Numbered from the stretch's first letter, positions 1-9,640 are shown. The stretch is 64,000 bases of DNA from Gigaspora margarita (GCA_009809945.1 WTPW01000980.1:56117-120116); one strand, 5' to 3'. Program-made: numbers and translations. The notes: generated by a model not told the origin, from the letters alone.

Positions 1-180
1 TGTATTTTAATAAATATTTTGATTTTTTTCTAAAACTTTGAGTGAAGATAACTTAGCAGCCACCTGATCAAATTTGATAAAAAATTTTTTTTATTGAATT
101 CTATGGATCCATAGTAAAGAATATCACTGTAATTAGCTAATTACTACAATTATATTTACTACATATATTTTTACAAAGAC

Positions 181-310
181 TTTTTTGAAACTATAATTGT
201 AGTAATAATTACTACATGTATTAAATATTACTACATGTAGTAAATATTACTACATGTAGTAAATATTACTACATGTAGTAAATATTACTACATGTAGTAA
301 TGTAGTAATC
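181..310. repeat. Tandem repeat of palindromic unit TACTACATGTAGTAAATAT
   Basis: About five copies of a 19-bp unit containing the self-complementary core TACTACATGTAGTA. It lies just inside the left arm of the surrounding hairpin element. Confidence 0.85.
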
Positions 311-658
311 TAGCAGATTAAAGTTACTTCATAGTATTTTAAAACATTCATAATACAAAGTGCATTTACGCAGATTTTTATAAGGCAAGGTCTGAGAATT
401 ATGTTTATGGGTTTTATCATACCATTCAGTTATTTATGAAAGCTGCAACATTTGTGGCTTTGAAGTTGTCATACCAACTGAACAAAGACCTTAGAATTTG
501 TAATAGATTATATTATAAATTCGCTTCTGGGACTCACAATTGCTTTATTGAATCACATTGTTCTAGCCTGATCTATTATTCATTAATTATTTATACTTGC
601 AAAAAAAATTAGGCACAGAATATTATGTAGTAGTTTATTTAAAATAATATATTAATTA

Positions 659-845
659 TACTTGTAATAATAATTACTACTTGTAATAATAATTACTACT
701 TGTAATAATAATTACTACTTGTAATAATAATTACTACATATAATAAAATATTACTACATGTAATAATATTTACTACATGTAGTAAATATTATTGCAATTA
801 CTACTTTTTGTAATAAATAATTACTACATTACTACATATTACAAT
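659..845. repeat. Tandem repeat of TTGTAATAATAATTACTAC units
   Basis: Four near-identical 19-bp units (TTGTAATAATAATTACTAC), then ATGTAATAAAATATTACTAC-type variants and one ATGTAGTAAATATT unit. It mirrors the tract at 181-310 on the other side of the hairpin, so both loops of the element carry the same expanding motif. Confidence 0.8.
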
Positions 846-985
846 TTGAATTACAGCAACATTCTTTAATCTATAGAATTCAAATAAACAATTTTTATTG
901 AATTTGATCAGTTGGTTGTTAAGTTACCTTTGCTTAAAGTTTTAGAAAAAAATCAAAATATTTATCAAAATAAAAGCTGTACCTA

Positions 986-1545
986 ATTTCTAAAACTTTG
1001 AGTGAAGATAAATTAGCAACCACCTGATCAGATTTGATGAAAATTTTTTTATTTAATTTTATGGATCCATAAAATTCAAATAAAAAATTTTTTATTTGAA
1101 TTTAATTAGGAATTTGCTAATATACATTTACACAAAGTTTTAGAAAAAAATTAAAATATTATCAAAATACAAGCTGTCAAATTCTTTTTCTAAAACTTTG
1201 AGTAACTGTTACCTAGCAAACACCTACCAAATTCAATAAAAATTTTTTATTTGAATTTTATGGATCTATAGAATTCAAATAAAAAAATTTTCATTAAAAT
1301 TTGATTAGGTGGTTGCTATAATACCTTCATTTAAATTTTAAAAAAAATTTGGTGCAGCTAGTATTTTAATAGATGCTTTGATTTTTTTCTAAAACTTTAA
1401 GTGAAGATAACTTAGCAATTATCTAACAAATTTTAATGTAAATTTTTTTTATTTGAATTCTATGAATCCATAGAATTCAAATAAAAGCGTTTTTATTAAA
1501 TTTTATCAGGTAGTTGCTAAGTTACTTTTGCTCAAAGTTAAAAAT
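986..1545. repeat. Three tandem copies of the compact hairpin element
   Basis: Units at about 986-1175, 1176-1345 and 1350-1545. Each opens with TCTAAAACTTTGAGT-like sequence, passes through a palindromic centre (ATGGATCCAT, ATGGATCTATAG or ATGAATCCATAG) and closes with the reverse complement of the opening. They match the arms of the element at 1-985 but lack its repeat-filled middle. Confidence 0.75.
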
Positions 1546-1690
1546 ATCATATTGAATTTTACATATTTAAAAGTAGGTTTTATATTTTAAAAGTGGGGTT
1601 CACATGTTTTATATATTAAAAAGTAGGTTTTACACATTCAAAAGCAGATTTACATTTTTTACATATTCAAAGATGGGGTTTACAAATATT
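1546..1690. repeat. Degenerate tandem repeat (AAAAGTAGGTTTTACA...)
   Basis: Roughly four imperfect 30-bp units of the form attcaaaagtaggttttaca/tttt. No function is suggested. Confidence 0.5.
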
Positions 1691-2170
1691 TTAAATGATC
1701 AATTTGAATTTCATCTAATTTAGCCAATCAATGTAAGTTTTACTAGCTAGCAATGCAGGTTTTATCCTGTCATAAAATATTTATTTGATATGTCCTATGT
1801 GTGCATTAGATGTTTTTTATATATATTATTTGGTCACTTTCTAACAATATAATAACTCAATTTTTGATCACTCTATAATTAAAATGCTCTTTTTTTGGTT
1901 ATTTTCTTAGAAACTTTATTTTTTTGCAAAGCTTAATATTTATTAATTTACAGTTAATAATAAAAACAGTTATATTTATAAAATTTAATTAATTTCAAAT
2001 TTATTTTTAGTTTATAACTTTGTGGGAGGAAATTGAAGAATGATATTATTAAATACAAATAAAGAGTTTCAACATTTTCTATAAGAAGTCAAGATTGGAG
2101 AATTAGAGAATAAGGAGGTTTAAAAGGTGCTGTTATAGAAGAATAAAGGTGAGTTTGAGTTGAGGCTTTA
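1691..2170. other. AT-rich stretch, no feature recognised
   Basis: No open frame, inverted repeat or RNA gene was seen. Confidence 0.5.
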
Positions 2171-2480
2171 AATTCAAAAGCCTTTAGGTTCAGACTTTAT
2201 TTAAATTTTGAACTTGAGCAAACTTGAATTGCTGTAGAAACTTCTATTGCTTGTGCTATAGAAATTCTGTTGCTTGTGCCATAGAAATTTCTGTTACTTG
2301 TGCCATAGGAACTTCTATTGCCTATGCTGTGAATTTTGCATTGCTTGTGCTATAGGAATTTCTGTCGCTTGTACCATAGAACTTCAATTACTTGTGCTGT
2401 ATGGATTTGGGTTGTAAAAACTTAGTGTTTGTGCTTCAGGGATTTGGGTTGTTTGTGCTTCAGGAAGTTCAATTTCACAA
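2171..2480. repeat. 24-bp tandem repeat, possible former coding minisatellite
   Basis: About nine degenerate units on the pattern 'gaaattctgttgcttgtgc' + 'cata', alternating 23 and 24 bp. A 24-bp period equals eight codons, which is common in coding repeats, but single-base losses between units destroy any long frame today. No flanking gene is recognised. Confidence 0.6.
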
Positions 2481-2743
2481 TCTCAACAGTTTTGTGGTTT
2501 AAATTGTATTAAGTTAATAAAAAGCATTAAATCTAAAATGTTTTAAAATTATAATATACAAATATCCAAATATATGTTTACCTCGAATGAAAGTGAAGAG
2601 TAAGAGGTAAATGAAAGAAAATTAGTAAGCAAAAGTAAAAAAGTAAACAATAGAAAGTTTAATGATTAGAAAGTGATCAATTAATATATATACAAAAAAC
2701 GACAGTGCTTATGTCAGACATTACAGATAAAAATGTTATCATT

Positions 2744-2979
2744 TACAGCTGATTTGACAATTAGTGGGACACTTGAAAAATTTTCTTGTTTTTGAAACCT
2801 TTTGGTTTCATCTTATGAATCATCTAACTCTTCAGAAACCATGTCACAATCTTCGGAACTTCGGTCCAATAATGGTGATTTGATTTCTGAAGAATTAGAT
2901 GGTTCATATGATGAAACTGAAAGGTTTCAAAAAATGAAAAAATTTTTCAAGTGCCCCATTAATTTTCAAATCAGCTGTA
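2744..2979. mobile_element. Palindromic MITE with TA-flanked TACAGCTGATTTG termini
   Basis: The first half (TACAGCTGATTTGACAATTA..., through GGGACACTTG) pairs with the second half (CAAGTGCCCCATTAATTTTC...AATCAGCTGTA) almost along the whole length, centred near 2862. TA dinucleotides flank both ends, as expected for Tc1/mariner-type insertion. An ATG-less 61-codon open frame at 2802-2987 lies in the palindrome and is explained by it. Confidence 0.8.
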
Positions 2980-3104
2980 AGTTATAATTATTCCTAAGTT
3001 ACTATATAATTCAAGTGGCTTCGCCACGTGATTTACATAGTAAACTAGCGATAAATCAGTTATCATCTGCAACTTAGCCAATAACAAGTACATATAAATA
3101 GTTT

Positions 3105-3641
3105 TACAGCTGATTTGAAAATTGGTGGGACACGTGATGAATTTTGTGATAATTATCTAAATTTCGATAATTATTTTTCGGTAATAACAGTATAGTTTTT
3201 CGATAATATATTTACGGCCGATATATTATCACGGTATGTTTTGTACCGGCCGAAAATTAATTATCGAAAAAACTACCTAAAAATAATACGACAGTGTGAA
3301 ACTTGAATTTTTTAGGTTACGTTATTGATGCAGATCACCATCTAACTATCCTAAAATAGGGGACCGTTAAAGCCAGGTTCGTTAGGGTTAGCTTTTTTGA
3401 TGCAGTTAAGGTTAACAGGCTACATAGATATCAAGAATGGAACTTATGCAATGTGTAGATCAATATGTAAACAGACCTGGCTTTAACCGATCCCCTAAAA
3501 TAGTGCCCTAACCCTAATTATGTACAGATATGCATCAAAAACGTAACCTAAAAAACTCAGGTTTCACTCTCCTGTAAAATAATTACCGGACGATTATCAC
3601 AAAATTCATCACGTGTCCCACTAATTTTCAAATCAGCTGTA
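3105..3641. mobile_element. Longer MITE of the same TACAGCTGATTTG family
   Basis: It has the same ends as the neighbour at 2744-2979 (TACAGCTGATTTGAAAATT, then GGGACACGTGATGAATTTTG) and is flanked by TA. A second nested pair of inverted arms (about 3293-3395 and 3478-3580; core TTTTTTAGGTTACGTT and GGTTAAAGCCAGG) encloses a loop. There is no coding capacity. The two copies are about 125 bp apart. Confidence 0.8.
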
Positions 3642-3699
3642 ATTAATTTAATTACCTTTTTATTCTGCTTTTTTTTTATTGATTTTACTATCTCCCACT

Positions 3700-3830
3700 A
3701 GGTTTGGTATCTTTTTTTTTTAGTTTCGCCAGTTTCGTCATCTTTCGCCTTTTCGCCATTTTGGTTTTTTTTTGGCGAAAGTCGAAACTAGGTTTTGCCA
3801 TTCATCTGTGGCGAAACCTCTAAGTTTCGA
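3700..3830. other. TTTCGCC-rich low-complexity tract with inverted arms
   Basis: 'tttcgccagtttcgtcat' and 'tttcgccttttcgccatttt' on one side face 'ttggcgaaagtcgaaac' and 'tggcgaaacctctaag' on the other, giving loose inverted symmetry. It may be the end of a decayed transposon. Nothing further is recognised. Confidence 0.35.
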
Positions 3831-4215
3831 CTGCAAACACTAGTGACAACTGAAGTTAATTTTACCGGGATGGCTAAAACTAACAATCACTAATACTAAC
3901 TAACACCAACTATGGAATTTTACAATACTCAAACCTAATGTGGCAGACGAGAAAGTGGCATGTGGCTGAATTGGCCCTAGTATTAATGTTTGGAGTCTTG
4001 CTGCGTCAACCTTGCAATAAGATAAGTATAGGCTTTACTAAAAGTTTTTATTGTCTTTTAGTTTTATGTCCGAGTGTTAATTCCAAATTTTTCTATTTTT
4101 ATTAGTAACTACGGTGGATTGCAATATTTCTCTCAATCGTGAAGCCTCACACGGATCAAGGGTCAATATGAAATCATGGGAAAATGGTGCTTTTTGACAA
4201 TGACGAAATCAGCAG

Positions 4216-4222
4216 TATATAA
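4216..4222 (+). promoter_or_regulatory. Possible TATA box (TATATAA)
   Basis: TATATAAGGGGG is followed 30-40 bp later by a pyrimidine-rich stretch (ctttctctttatta). The form matches the TATA box in front of the kinase at 41.0 kb, but no downstream frame of useful length starts here, so a gene is not supported. Confidence 0.2.
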
Positions 4223-4532
4223 GGGGGTTTGATTACTAATTCACGCTTTCTCTTTATTATCGATAATTTAAGAACACAAAAAAAATTCTGAGTACATTAC
4301 TTCTACTAGGAATTTCGAAGCTTTGAACTCAACCGAGTTACTTTATTTTGAGATGAGCTTGAAGCTCTTTTATACTTTTCATTTGCATACTGAAAATCGA
4401 ATAAAATAAACCTTTTCTAAGTTTTTAATCGTTTGTTTCTTTTCGATTTTTTTTTTTTTTTTTTTTTAATCATTTGATTCTTTTGATTCTAAAGATACGT
4501 GGTTGTCGATCTGCTTACAAAAGTAGAAACTA

Positions 4533-4718
4533 CTATAAAAAATAACATATAAAAACAGAAATGAGCATAGGCCAAGCTTGGATTGTGCTACGCTGGGCAA
4601 TTTTGATCGTCACAACGTACGTTACACCCAAGATGATACTAGCGTACGAATCATACTCCAAATGATACACATAAAAAACCGCCAATTTGCCTATCGCTAC
4701 TTGCAGGATTAAGTGCAT
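4533..4718 (-). CDS. Short hydrophobic open frame, unrecognised
   Basis: A 61-codon frame that opens with ATG directly after a possible splice acceptor (attattttag/GTAACC). Two hydrophobic stretches (about residues 26-40, ASIILGVTYVVTIKIA, and the last ten residues) would suit membrane segments. No family is recognised and no donor or partner exon could be identified. It could be one exon of a membrane protein or a chance frame, and chance is more likely. Confidence 0.15.
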   Translation of the reverse strand: MHLILQVAIGKLAVFYVYHLEYDSYASIILGVTYVVTIKIAQRSTIQAWPMLISVFICYFL

Positions 4719-4774
4719 TCATGGTTACCTAAAATAATAGGTAGTACTAGAAGTCAAGTTGGTGCGTACAGATA

Positions 4775-4980
4775 ATATACTGTATAATTATTGGATGCGA
4801 AGCAGCCAATACTGCAATAACGGGAGTTATTTGTAAAAATGCTCCATTATCTGGCTGTAAAATTTAATGGGTCAGTTTCTGTGTCCTGAAAAGACCCAGA
4901 AATGACGCATTAAACTTAAAGTCAGATAAACAAGTTATTGGCTGTGTGGCATACAATTACGGTGTCATCCAGTAGTTACA
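4775..4980. repeat. Imperfect palindrome, MITE-like
   Basis: 'tatctggctgtaaaattta' (about 4847) pairs with the stretch near 4918-4948, and 'gcagccaata' pairs with 'ttattggctg'. The centre is near 4899 (TGTCCTGA). Termini are not sharp enough to assign a superfamily. A short neighbouring hairpin (ctaccaaataac / gttatctggtag) lies at about 5027-5054. Confidence 0.5.
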
Positions 4981-6123
4981 CGATTGTGCTTGCTAAATGG
5001 CTTGAGTTTTTTTGTCAGTGATTACTACCAAATAACGAAGTTATCTGGTAGATGACTTAATCACTACCAAGTTATTTTGGCAGCACTTATCATAGTAAAC
5101 TGACGGATAATAATTTGTTATATAGCTTCATAAGTTTCGGCATACAGTACAAAAAATATCCGAGATGAAAGTATTGAAAACTTCGATTGTAACTGACGCA
5201 ATTATTACTGCGAGCTAATATAACTTGAACATTGAAAAAGTTAAATTAATGCCTCCACTGTTAATTGCGCATTTTTTTTCTCGTTATTTACACACATTAT
5301 TAGATTTAAGTAACAACAATGCGAATATATATATCTTGACCTTTATGCATATATTTTAATTTTACAACTTTAACGTTGCTTTACTTTCAATTCTGCATGA
5401 TCAAAAAAAGAAGCTAACTTGTTCATATTATGTTAATATAAATTTATTTTGGAAAAATGGGTGCAAATGGATCGACATCCGACAATTTGATAACAATACA
5501 TACATTTTTGCTTATTTTAATATAAAAAAAGCCTTCTCATAAGTAAAATTTCATGATGTGGATTTTTTACTTAGAAAACGGAGCTAATTGTCATAGTAAA
5601 ATTTTGTGCTATTTACGATAACTTTTACTAAAACTGGCTATCTAGTCAGTGCAAGATGTTCTAAGTAAAAATGCTCTACGCCTCTAAAACCCTTCCCAAA
5701 CCCTAACTCTAACCCTAAGTACTAATGCTAACATGTAAATTTTGTGTTAAATATTTTTATATTCAACCCTTAAAAAAATCTAACAAACATAATAAAACAT
5801 ATTATAGGTGCAAAACCACCATATGTGCATTTTATAATAAATGTTACGATTTCTTTGTTTTTATCTCCATTTTCTTGACATAAGGGCACCCTGGAAAAAT
5901 ACACTCCGGCAACTCATTCCGAAAAGGATTCGTTTATTAGCAATAACTGTTTCACAAATCTATAAAATCTATCAAAATAAATATGCACATATTAATATTT
6001 TTCATATTGATCAATATAGCTAACATGACTGAAAAAAAAGGTAATAACATAACATGTTGTATGTCCTTTAATTAATTTTTTGGCGTTTAAATTAAGGAAT
6101 ATAAATACTTCTTTCAAGGCAAT
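4981..6123. other. Non-coding stretch with a telomere-like tract at about 5693-5720
   Basis: Contains 'aaaccctaactctaacccta', a short interstitial match to the (TTAGGG)n telomere repeat. It is preceded by 'gtaaaaatgctctacgcc', which resembles the sequence in front of similar tracts at 36.4 and 59.9 kb. Short frames at 5841-6023 (+) and 5992-6189 (-) look random. Confidence 0.4.
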
Positions 6124-6170
6124 GTAAAAATCGATGAAGAAATCCGCAGATTTCTTCATCGTATTTTTAC
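6124..6170. repeat. Strong stem-loop
   Basis: Twenty-base arms (gtaaaaatcgatgaagaaat) close on a six-base loop (ccgcag) with a single bulge. Confidence 0.75.
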
Positions 6171-6201
6171 AGTGACTTGAAAGAGACATTTATAGTAAGT
6201 A

Positions 6202-6250
6202 ATATATCTATTAATGAAATATATAGTACATTTTTCATTAATAGATATAT
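6202..6250. repeat. Second stem-loop
   Basis: Arms atatatctattaatgaaa and its reverse complement, with a 13-base loop. It lies 32 bp downstream of the previous hairpin. Confidence 0.65.
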
Positions 6251-6556
6251 GGATTAATTTCTTTTATTTCTTTTATTGATAAATCTTTTATAAAATGATT
6301 ATTTAATAATTATACAAATGTAAATGAGGCGCCGCTGACGTCCTTACAACCTAATAAGGGCATATTTCAAAAATATTTTTTATATACAAATACGTAACCA
6401 TAAAAATTTAGTTAAACCTTACTACTTTGACGATACACTACATGCGACTCACTAACTCATGTTATTAAGGTTATTAGTATCTCAGTTAATCAAATATCCT
6501 CAAAATATACATAATGGACATAGATAACAACAATTAAAAATATGAATAAAAATAAA
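6251..6556. other. AT-rich stretch, no feature recognised
   Basis: No gene, repeat or inverted structure was seen. Confidence 0.4.
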
Positions 6557-6727
6557 TATAGTCAGATCTCCCTAAATGCAACCACTATGCAACCCCCCTA
6601 AATGCAACCTTAAATTCTGGCCCAAATATTTTTTCTAACCCCTATAAATGCAATTTTCTTATTGTTCTCTAAATGCAAGCCGTCAAAGTTTGGCCCAACG
6701 ACTTGCATTTAGGGAGGTCTGACTGTA
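6557..6727. mobile_element. Pogo/Tigger-like MITE (TA duplication)
   Basis: Terminal arms TATAGTCAGATCTCCCTAAA and its near reverse complement AGGGAGGTCTGACTGTA, flanked by TA. 'TGCAACC/TGCAAG' is repeated inside. The design (TA, CAGT...AACCTC-type ends, under 200 bp) matches the elements at 33,215 and 38,184. No coding frame. Confidence 0.75.
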
Positions 6728-6989
6728 GTTGTTCCTGTATTCTTGATTTTTGCACTTCAATTTTCATGCATTGAAATATGACGATCCTGTTACGATATTA
6801 ATTATTCATGCAATATGATATAAAAGATCACGTTATCTTATTTGATATTAAAATTATTTGTTATCATATACAACAAATATGACTATGGAATACATATATT
6901 GGATCTTGTCTCACTGCTCATGTGGTCCACTGACTGTTCCTAGAATCATGTCCAGTTAATGCATCTATCTTTTTGTTCTAACATTCATT
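6728..6989. other. AT-rich stretch, no feature recognised
   Basis: No gene or repeat structure was recognised. Confidence 0.4.
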
Positions 6990-7600
6990 AGACTAATACA
7001 GTAATCATTCCTGATATCTGAGTTGTCTACTCGAGCTATTGACTACAACTATAAATTAACCTAAAAGACAAAGGAGGAATAACGACTTCCCACTCTTTTC
7101 CTCTCAAATAAGCCTCTCTCACACAATACCTTATTCTTACTCATTTTTCACACCCATAAATATCTGTCACCAATACATCATGCTCAACTGAACCAATATC
7201 ATTCACTCAATGCCCCATTCTCTCATTTTCTATACTTCTAATATCTGTCACCAATACCTTATACTTACCACTCGATGACACATGACTTCGTTCACAGCAT
7301 CTCATTCTTTAACATCCAATCTGTTCAGTTAGCTATCAAAATACTCATCTTCAATATCCGGGCCGTCTACCTAAGCTATCAACTACACTTATACTATTAC
7401 CAAAATCATAGAGAACTCCTACTCAACCAAAACGACCTCTTTTATCCAATACATCATTCTTATCCATCCCTTATACTTATAATAACCATCACAAACACCT
7501 CAAAATACCTCATATTTCCCAACTATCCACGCTATATTATATGTCTGAGTCACAGTCCTGTGACAAATGCCTCATAACTTTGTTCACGCCATCTCACTTT
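6990..7600 (-). repeat. Two degenerate tandem copies of the LTR-like promoter repeat
   Basis: Read on the minus strand, units at about 7300-6990 and 7600-7300 each begin near GTGAACAAAGT / GTGAACGAAGTCA. They continue through 'ggtattggtgacagatatt' and end with an 'agctattgactacaact'-like stretch and a 'gatatc' block. The first retains 'gaggaaaagagtgggaag', which matches the better-preserved copies at 7770-7987, 8871 and 45,221. Short frames here are chance. Confidence 0.5.
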
Positions 7601-7664
7601 TTCTATCCGACCTGTTCAACCAGGCTAGCAGACCAATCCCCTCTGATATCCAGGTTGTACACAG

Positions 7665-7765
7665 AGCCATTGAACTTTTTTATAAGACCACTGAGCTATC
7701 GAACCTTCTTATAAGACCACTGAGCTATCAAACCTTCCTATAAGACCACCAAACTCACTAAAGCT
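7665..7765. repeat. 29-bp tandem repeat
   Basis: Three units of ataagaccactgagctatc + aaaccttc-type sequence, the third diverged (accaccaaactcactaaag). It lies between two LTR-like units. Confidence 0.75.
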
Positions 7766-7769
7766 CCCA

Positions 7770-7987
7770 CCTAGTGGTGGGTGGGCTGGTACTAACGACA
7801 AAGCTAGACTTTTGTCGAGCTAGCAGCAAAGACAAAAGAGGGAGAACAATTTCCCACCCTTCTCGTCTTAAATAGCCATTTCTCATGGCATTATATATCT
7901 CATACTTACCAGTCATCAATGCTACGTCATAGACCTGAGTCACGGTCTCATGACAAATGGATATCATGTGACTTCGTTCACGGCATC
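7770..7987 (-). repeat. LTR-like promoter repeat, split by a hAT element
   Basis: On the minus strand this reads GTGAACGAAGTCAC, a CCATTTGTCATGAGA block, CTATGACGTAGC, a TATA-like TATTTAAG (7867-7874), then 'tgttctccctcttttgtctt' about 25 bp further on, and 'ccacccaccactagg' at the end. Three other copies share these blocks in this order. A promoter upstream of a conserved start region suits a solo LTR or TRIM. Its distal end is displaced by the hAT element at 7988-8761 and resumes at 8762. Confidence 0.5.
7980..7987. repeat. Target site duplication ACGGCATC (left)
   Basis: Identical to 8762-8769. The length of 8 bp is diagnostic for hAT-type insertion. Confidence 0.85.
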
Positions 7988-8761
7988 TAGGGGGTCCAGG
8001 ATTATGCGATGCGAAATTATGCGCATAATTTACTATTTTTTCACATCGCATATGCTTAGCATAATTGAGCAAAAAAAGCATTTAGATCATGTGGTTAAAA
8101 TATGATTGGTAGATGGTATAAAGATGATTCTTATTGCCGCCCATATTAAGTTAGTATTGCTATTTGTGGAAAGTCATTAAATCTATGATTTCAATAGAAG
8201 CGATTAGTCTTTTTAGACACCAAAAAATAAAAAAAAACTTTCAAGCTATGTTGTTGGAACGTATAAAGATGATAACAATAATGATAAGATATATTCTTAT
8301 TGTTGCCCATACCAGCACAGACAGATCGTCGCAATCTTGCATGATATAAAATAATTAAAGAGTTAGAAAATCCATCAAATGATCTTATTAACAAATGGGC
8401 TATTTTTCTGGATTATCGGAAACGGTTGGTGAAAATTTTGATTTAGATAAGTATTGGCATGAAAAGATGGCTTTGTTACCCAATCTTAGCAAAATATCGT
8501 TGGTGTATATCTGGTTACCAGTTTCGGGAGTAGATGTAAACGCTTATAAATGAATTTTAGCAGATAATGTTAAATTTTTTAAATTTTAATCTATAAATAA
8601 ATACTACTAAAGATGGTTTTAAAAAAAGCATAACTAATTTAAAATCGCATTATTTAATTAACTTTTCGCATAATTTTAAATTTATTTCGCATTCATCGCA
8701 TAATGACCTCTCTAAAATCGCATAATTTACCTAATCGCATCGCATAATCCTGGACACCCTA
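7988..8761 (+). mobile_element. Decayed hAT element (774 bp)
   Basis: Termini TAGGGGGTCCAGGATTATGC and GCATAATCCTGGACACCCTA are inverted repeats that continue inward as repeated GCATAA/GCGATGCG motifs. The perfect 8-bp duplication ACGGCATC on both sides places it in hAT, whose ends commonly start T/CAGGG. The interior retains a broken transposase C-terminus at 8395-8553. It is inserted in an LTR-like repeat. The 107-codon minus frame at 7758-8081 spans the boundary of two elements and is not a gene. Confidence 0.88.
8395..8553 (+). pseudogene. Remnant of hAT transposase C-terminal dimerisation region
   Basis: This frame translates with 'YWHEKMALLPNLSKISLVYI' followed by 'WLPVSGVDV', then a premature TGA. 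That agrees in order and spacing with the hAT C-terminal dimerisation (hATC) pattern W...L..LS..A..Y...P.SS...ER.FS. A frame-shifted upstream piece (near 8365-8415, NPSNDLINKWAIF) and in-frame matches after the stop (ILADN) suggest a longer ancestor. The catalytic DDE part of the transposase is absent, so the element could only move in trans. Confidence 0.6.
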
Positions 8762-8870
8762 ACGGCATCTCATCGGCTCGCACATATATGCAAAACCCGC
8801 CAATCAGATCTCATGATTTCTATCGTGAGTTAATAATAATCATCTTAATGGTATAAGATTTAATTATACC
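8762..8870. repeat. Right duplication (8762-8769) and tail of the split LTR-like repeat
   Basis: ACGGCATC repeats the left flank. The sequence that follows (tcatcggctcgcac...) is the continuation of the interrupted copy, turning into the oppositely oriented copy at 8871. Confidence 0.6.
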
Positions 8871-9385
8871 GTGAACAAAGTCACGTGGCATCCATATGTC
8901 ACAAGACTGTGACCTGGGCCATGACGTAGGTAACCGGTTAGTATGAGGTATGGCCGACGGTTATCATGAGAAAAGGGATGGTGACGTTTATCATGAGAAA
9001 GGAGTTGGGGTCATAAGGAGTAGATATTTAAGAGAGGAAGGGTGGGAAGTTGTTCTCGCTCTTTTGTCTTTGCTGCTATCTTGTTTTTAGTGCCCACCCG
9101 CAAAAATTACCCGTGCGATTTCGGAAGTTTTGAAGGCTATAAAACCAATGTTGCACAATTGATGCTTGAACCGAAATCGGTATGTGGAATTAGCATGGTT
9201 AACCCACTTTCGGAAAACATGCTTAATTTATACCTCACGTGCGCTTGCTGCTAGAAGCAGGCTATACCGATTTCGGTTCAAGCATCAATTGTGCAACATT
9301 GGTTTTATAACCTTCAAAAATTCCGAAATTGCACGGGTAATTTTTGCGGAAGCGTACCACCCACCCACCACTAGCCAGAAATGTG
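8871..9385 (+). repeat. LTR-like promoter repeat, plus orientation, carrying a nested MITE
   Basis: GTGAACAAAGTCACGTGGCA, then 'gacctgggccatgacgtagg', TATTTAAG at 9025-9032, 'gttctcgctcttttgtcttt' after about 30 bp, and a 'ccacccaccactag' end at about 9360-9375. It is head-to-head with the copy at 7770-7987. The 252-bp palindromic MITE at 9098 splits its end. Confidence 0.5.
9098..9349. mobile_element. Palindromic MITE with CCGCAAAAATTACCCGTGC ends
   Basis: About 85-bp arms match as reverse complements (CCGCAAAAATTACCCGTGC ... CGGTTCAAGCATCAATTGTG at the inner side), around a loop of about 70 bp. No clear target duplication was found, so the superfamily is open. The frames at 9042-9254 and 9166-9435 run through the palindrome and are not genes. 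Confidence 0.75.
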
Positions 9386-9546
9386 TGGGAAGGTTAGGGG
9401 TTGTGCAGGTAGGATCGGGAACTCAAAATGGTTAGTCCGGTATCGAGGGCGTTTGCTATTGACCTGATCAGTAATAATATTGGTTAAGTCAGCCAGACAC
9501 AATGCTAGGAATCAGCTGTGGACTACGTGAGCATCGAGGCGAGATC

Positions 9547-9640
9547 TAGGGTGTCCAGGATTATGCGATGCGAAATTATGCGCATAATTTACTATTTTTT
9601 CGCATCGCATATGCTTCGCATAATTAAGAAAAAAAGCATA
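9547..9640 (+). mobile_element. Orphan left end of the TAGGGTGTCC hAT family
   Basis: TAGGGTGTCCAGGATTATGC and the following GCATAA-rich 90 bp match 7988-8080 closely. No right end (rc of the same) occurs in the following kilobases, so the copy is truncated. Confidence 0.7.

Larger units (their letters stand above)
1..985. mobile_element. Hairpin element with long terminal inverted repeats, cut by the window edge
   Basis: The left arm (1-115) recurs as reverse complement at about 870-985: both read through 'ctaaaactttg', 'cacctgatcaaattt' and 'gaattctatggatccata'. The inverted repeat continues a further 30 bp inward (agtaaagaatatcactg against its mate near 850-875). The middle is filled with TACTACATGTAGTAA-type repeats. 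No coding frame is present. The same arms, without the middle, occur three more times directly downstream, so this is the expanded member of a hairpin MITE family. The superfamily is not clear from the termini. Confidence 0.7.

Noticed and set aside
181..845. A CRISPR or operator array in the TACTACATGTAGTA repeats
   Set aside because: There is no spacer diversity; it is a slippage-type minisatellite within a hairpin transposon.
4533..4718. Confident membrane-protein exon
   Set aside because: Hydrophobic frames of this length are frequent by chance in AT-rich DNA; listed only at low confidence.
7758..8081. 107-codon minus-strand frame
   Set aside because: It runs across the border between an LTR-like repeat and a hAT element and matches no family.
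9042..9435. Two overlapping plus frames of 70 and 89 codons
   Set aside because: They read through a palindromic MITE (9,098-9,349); neither has a real start or domain.
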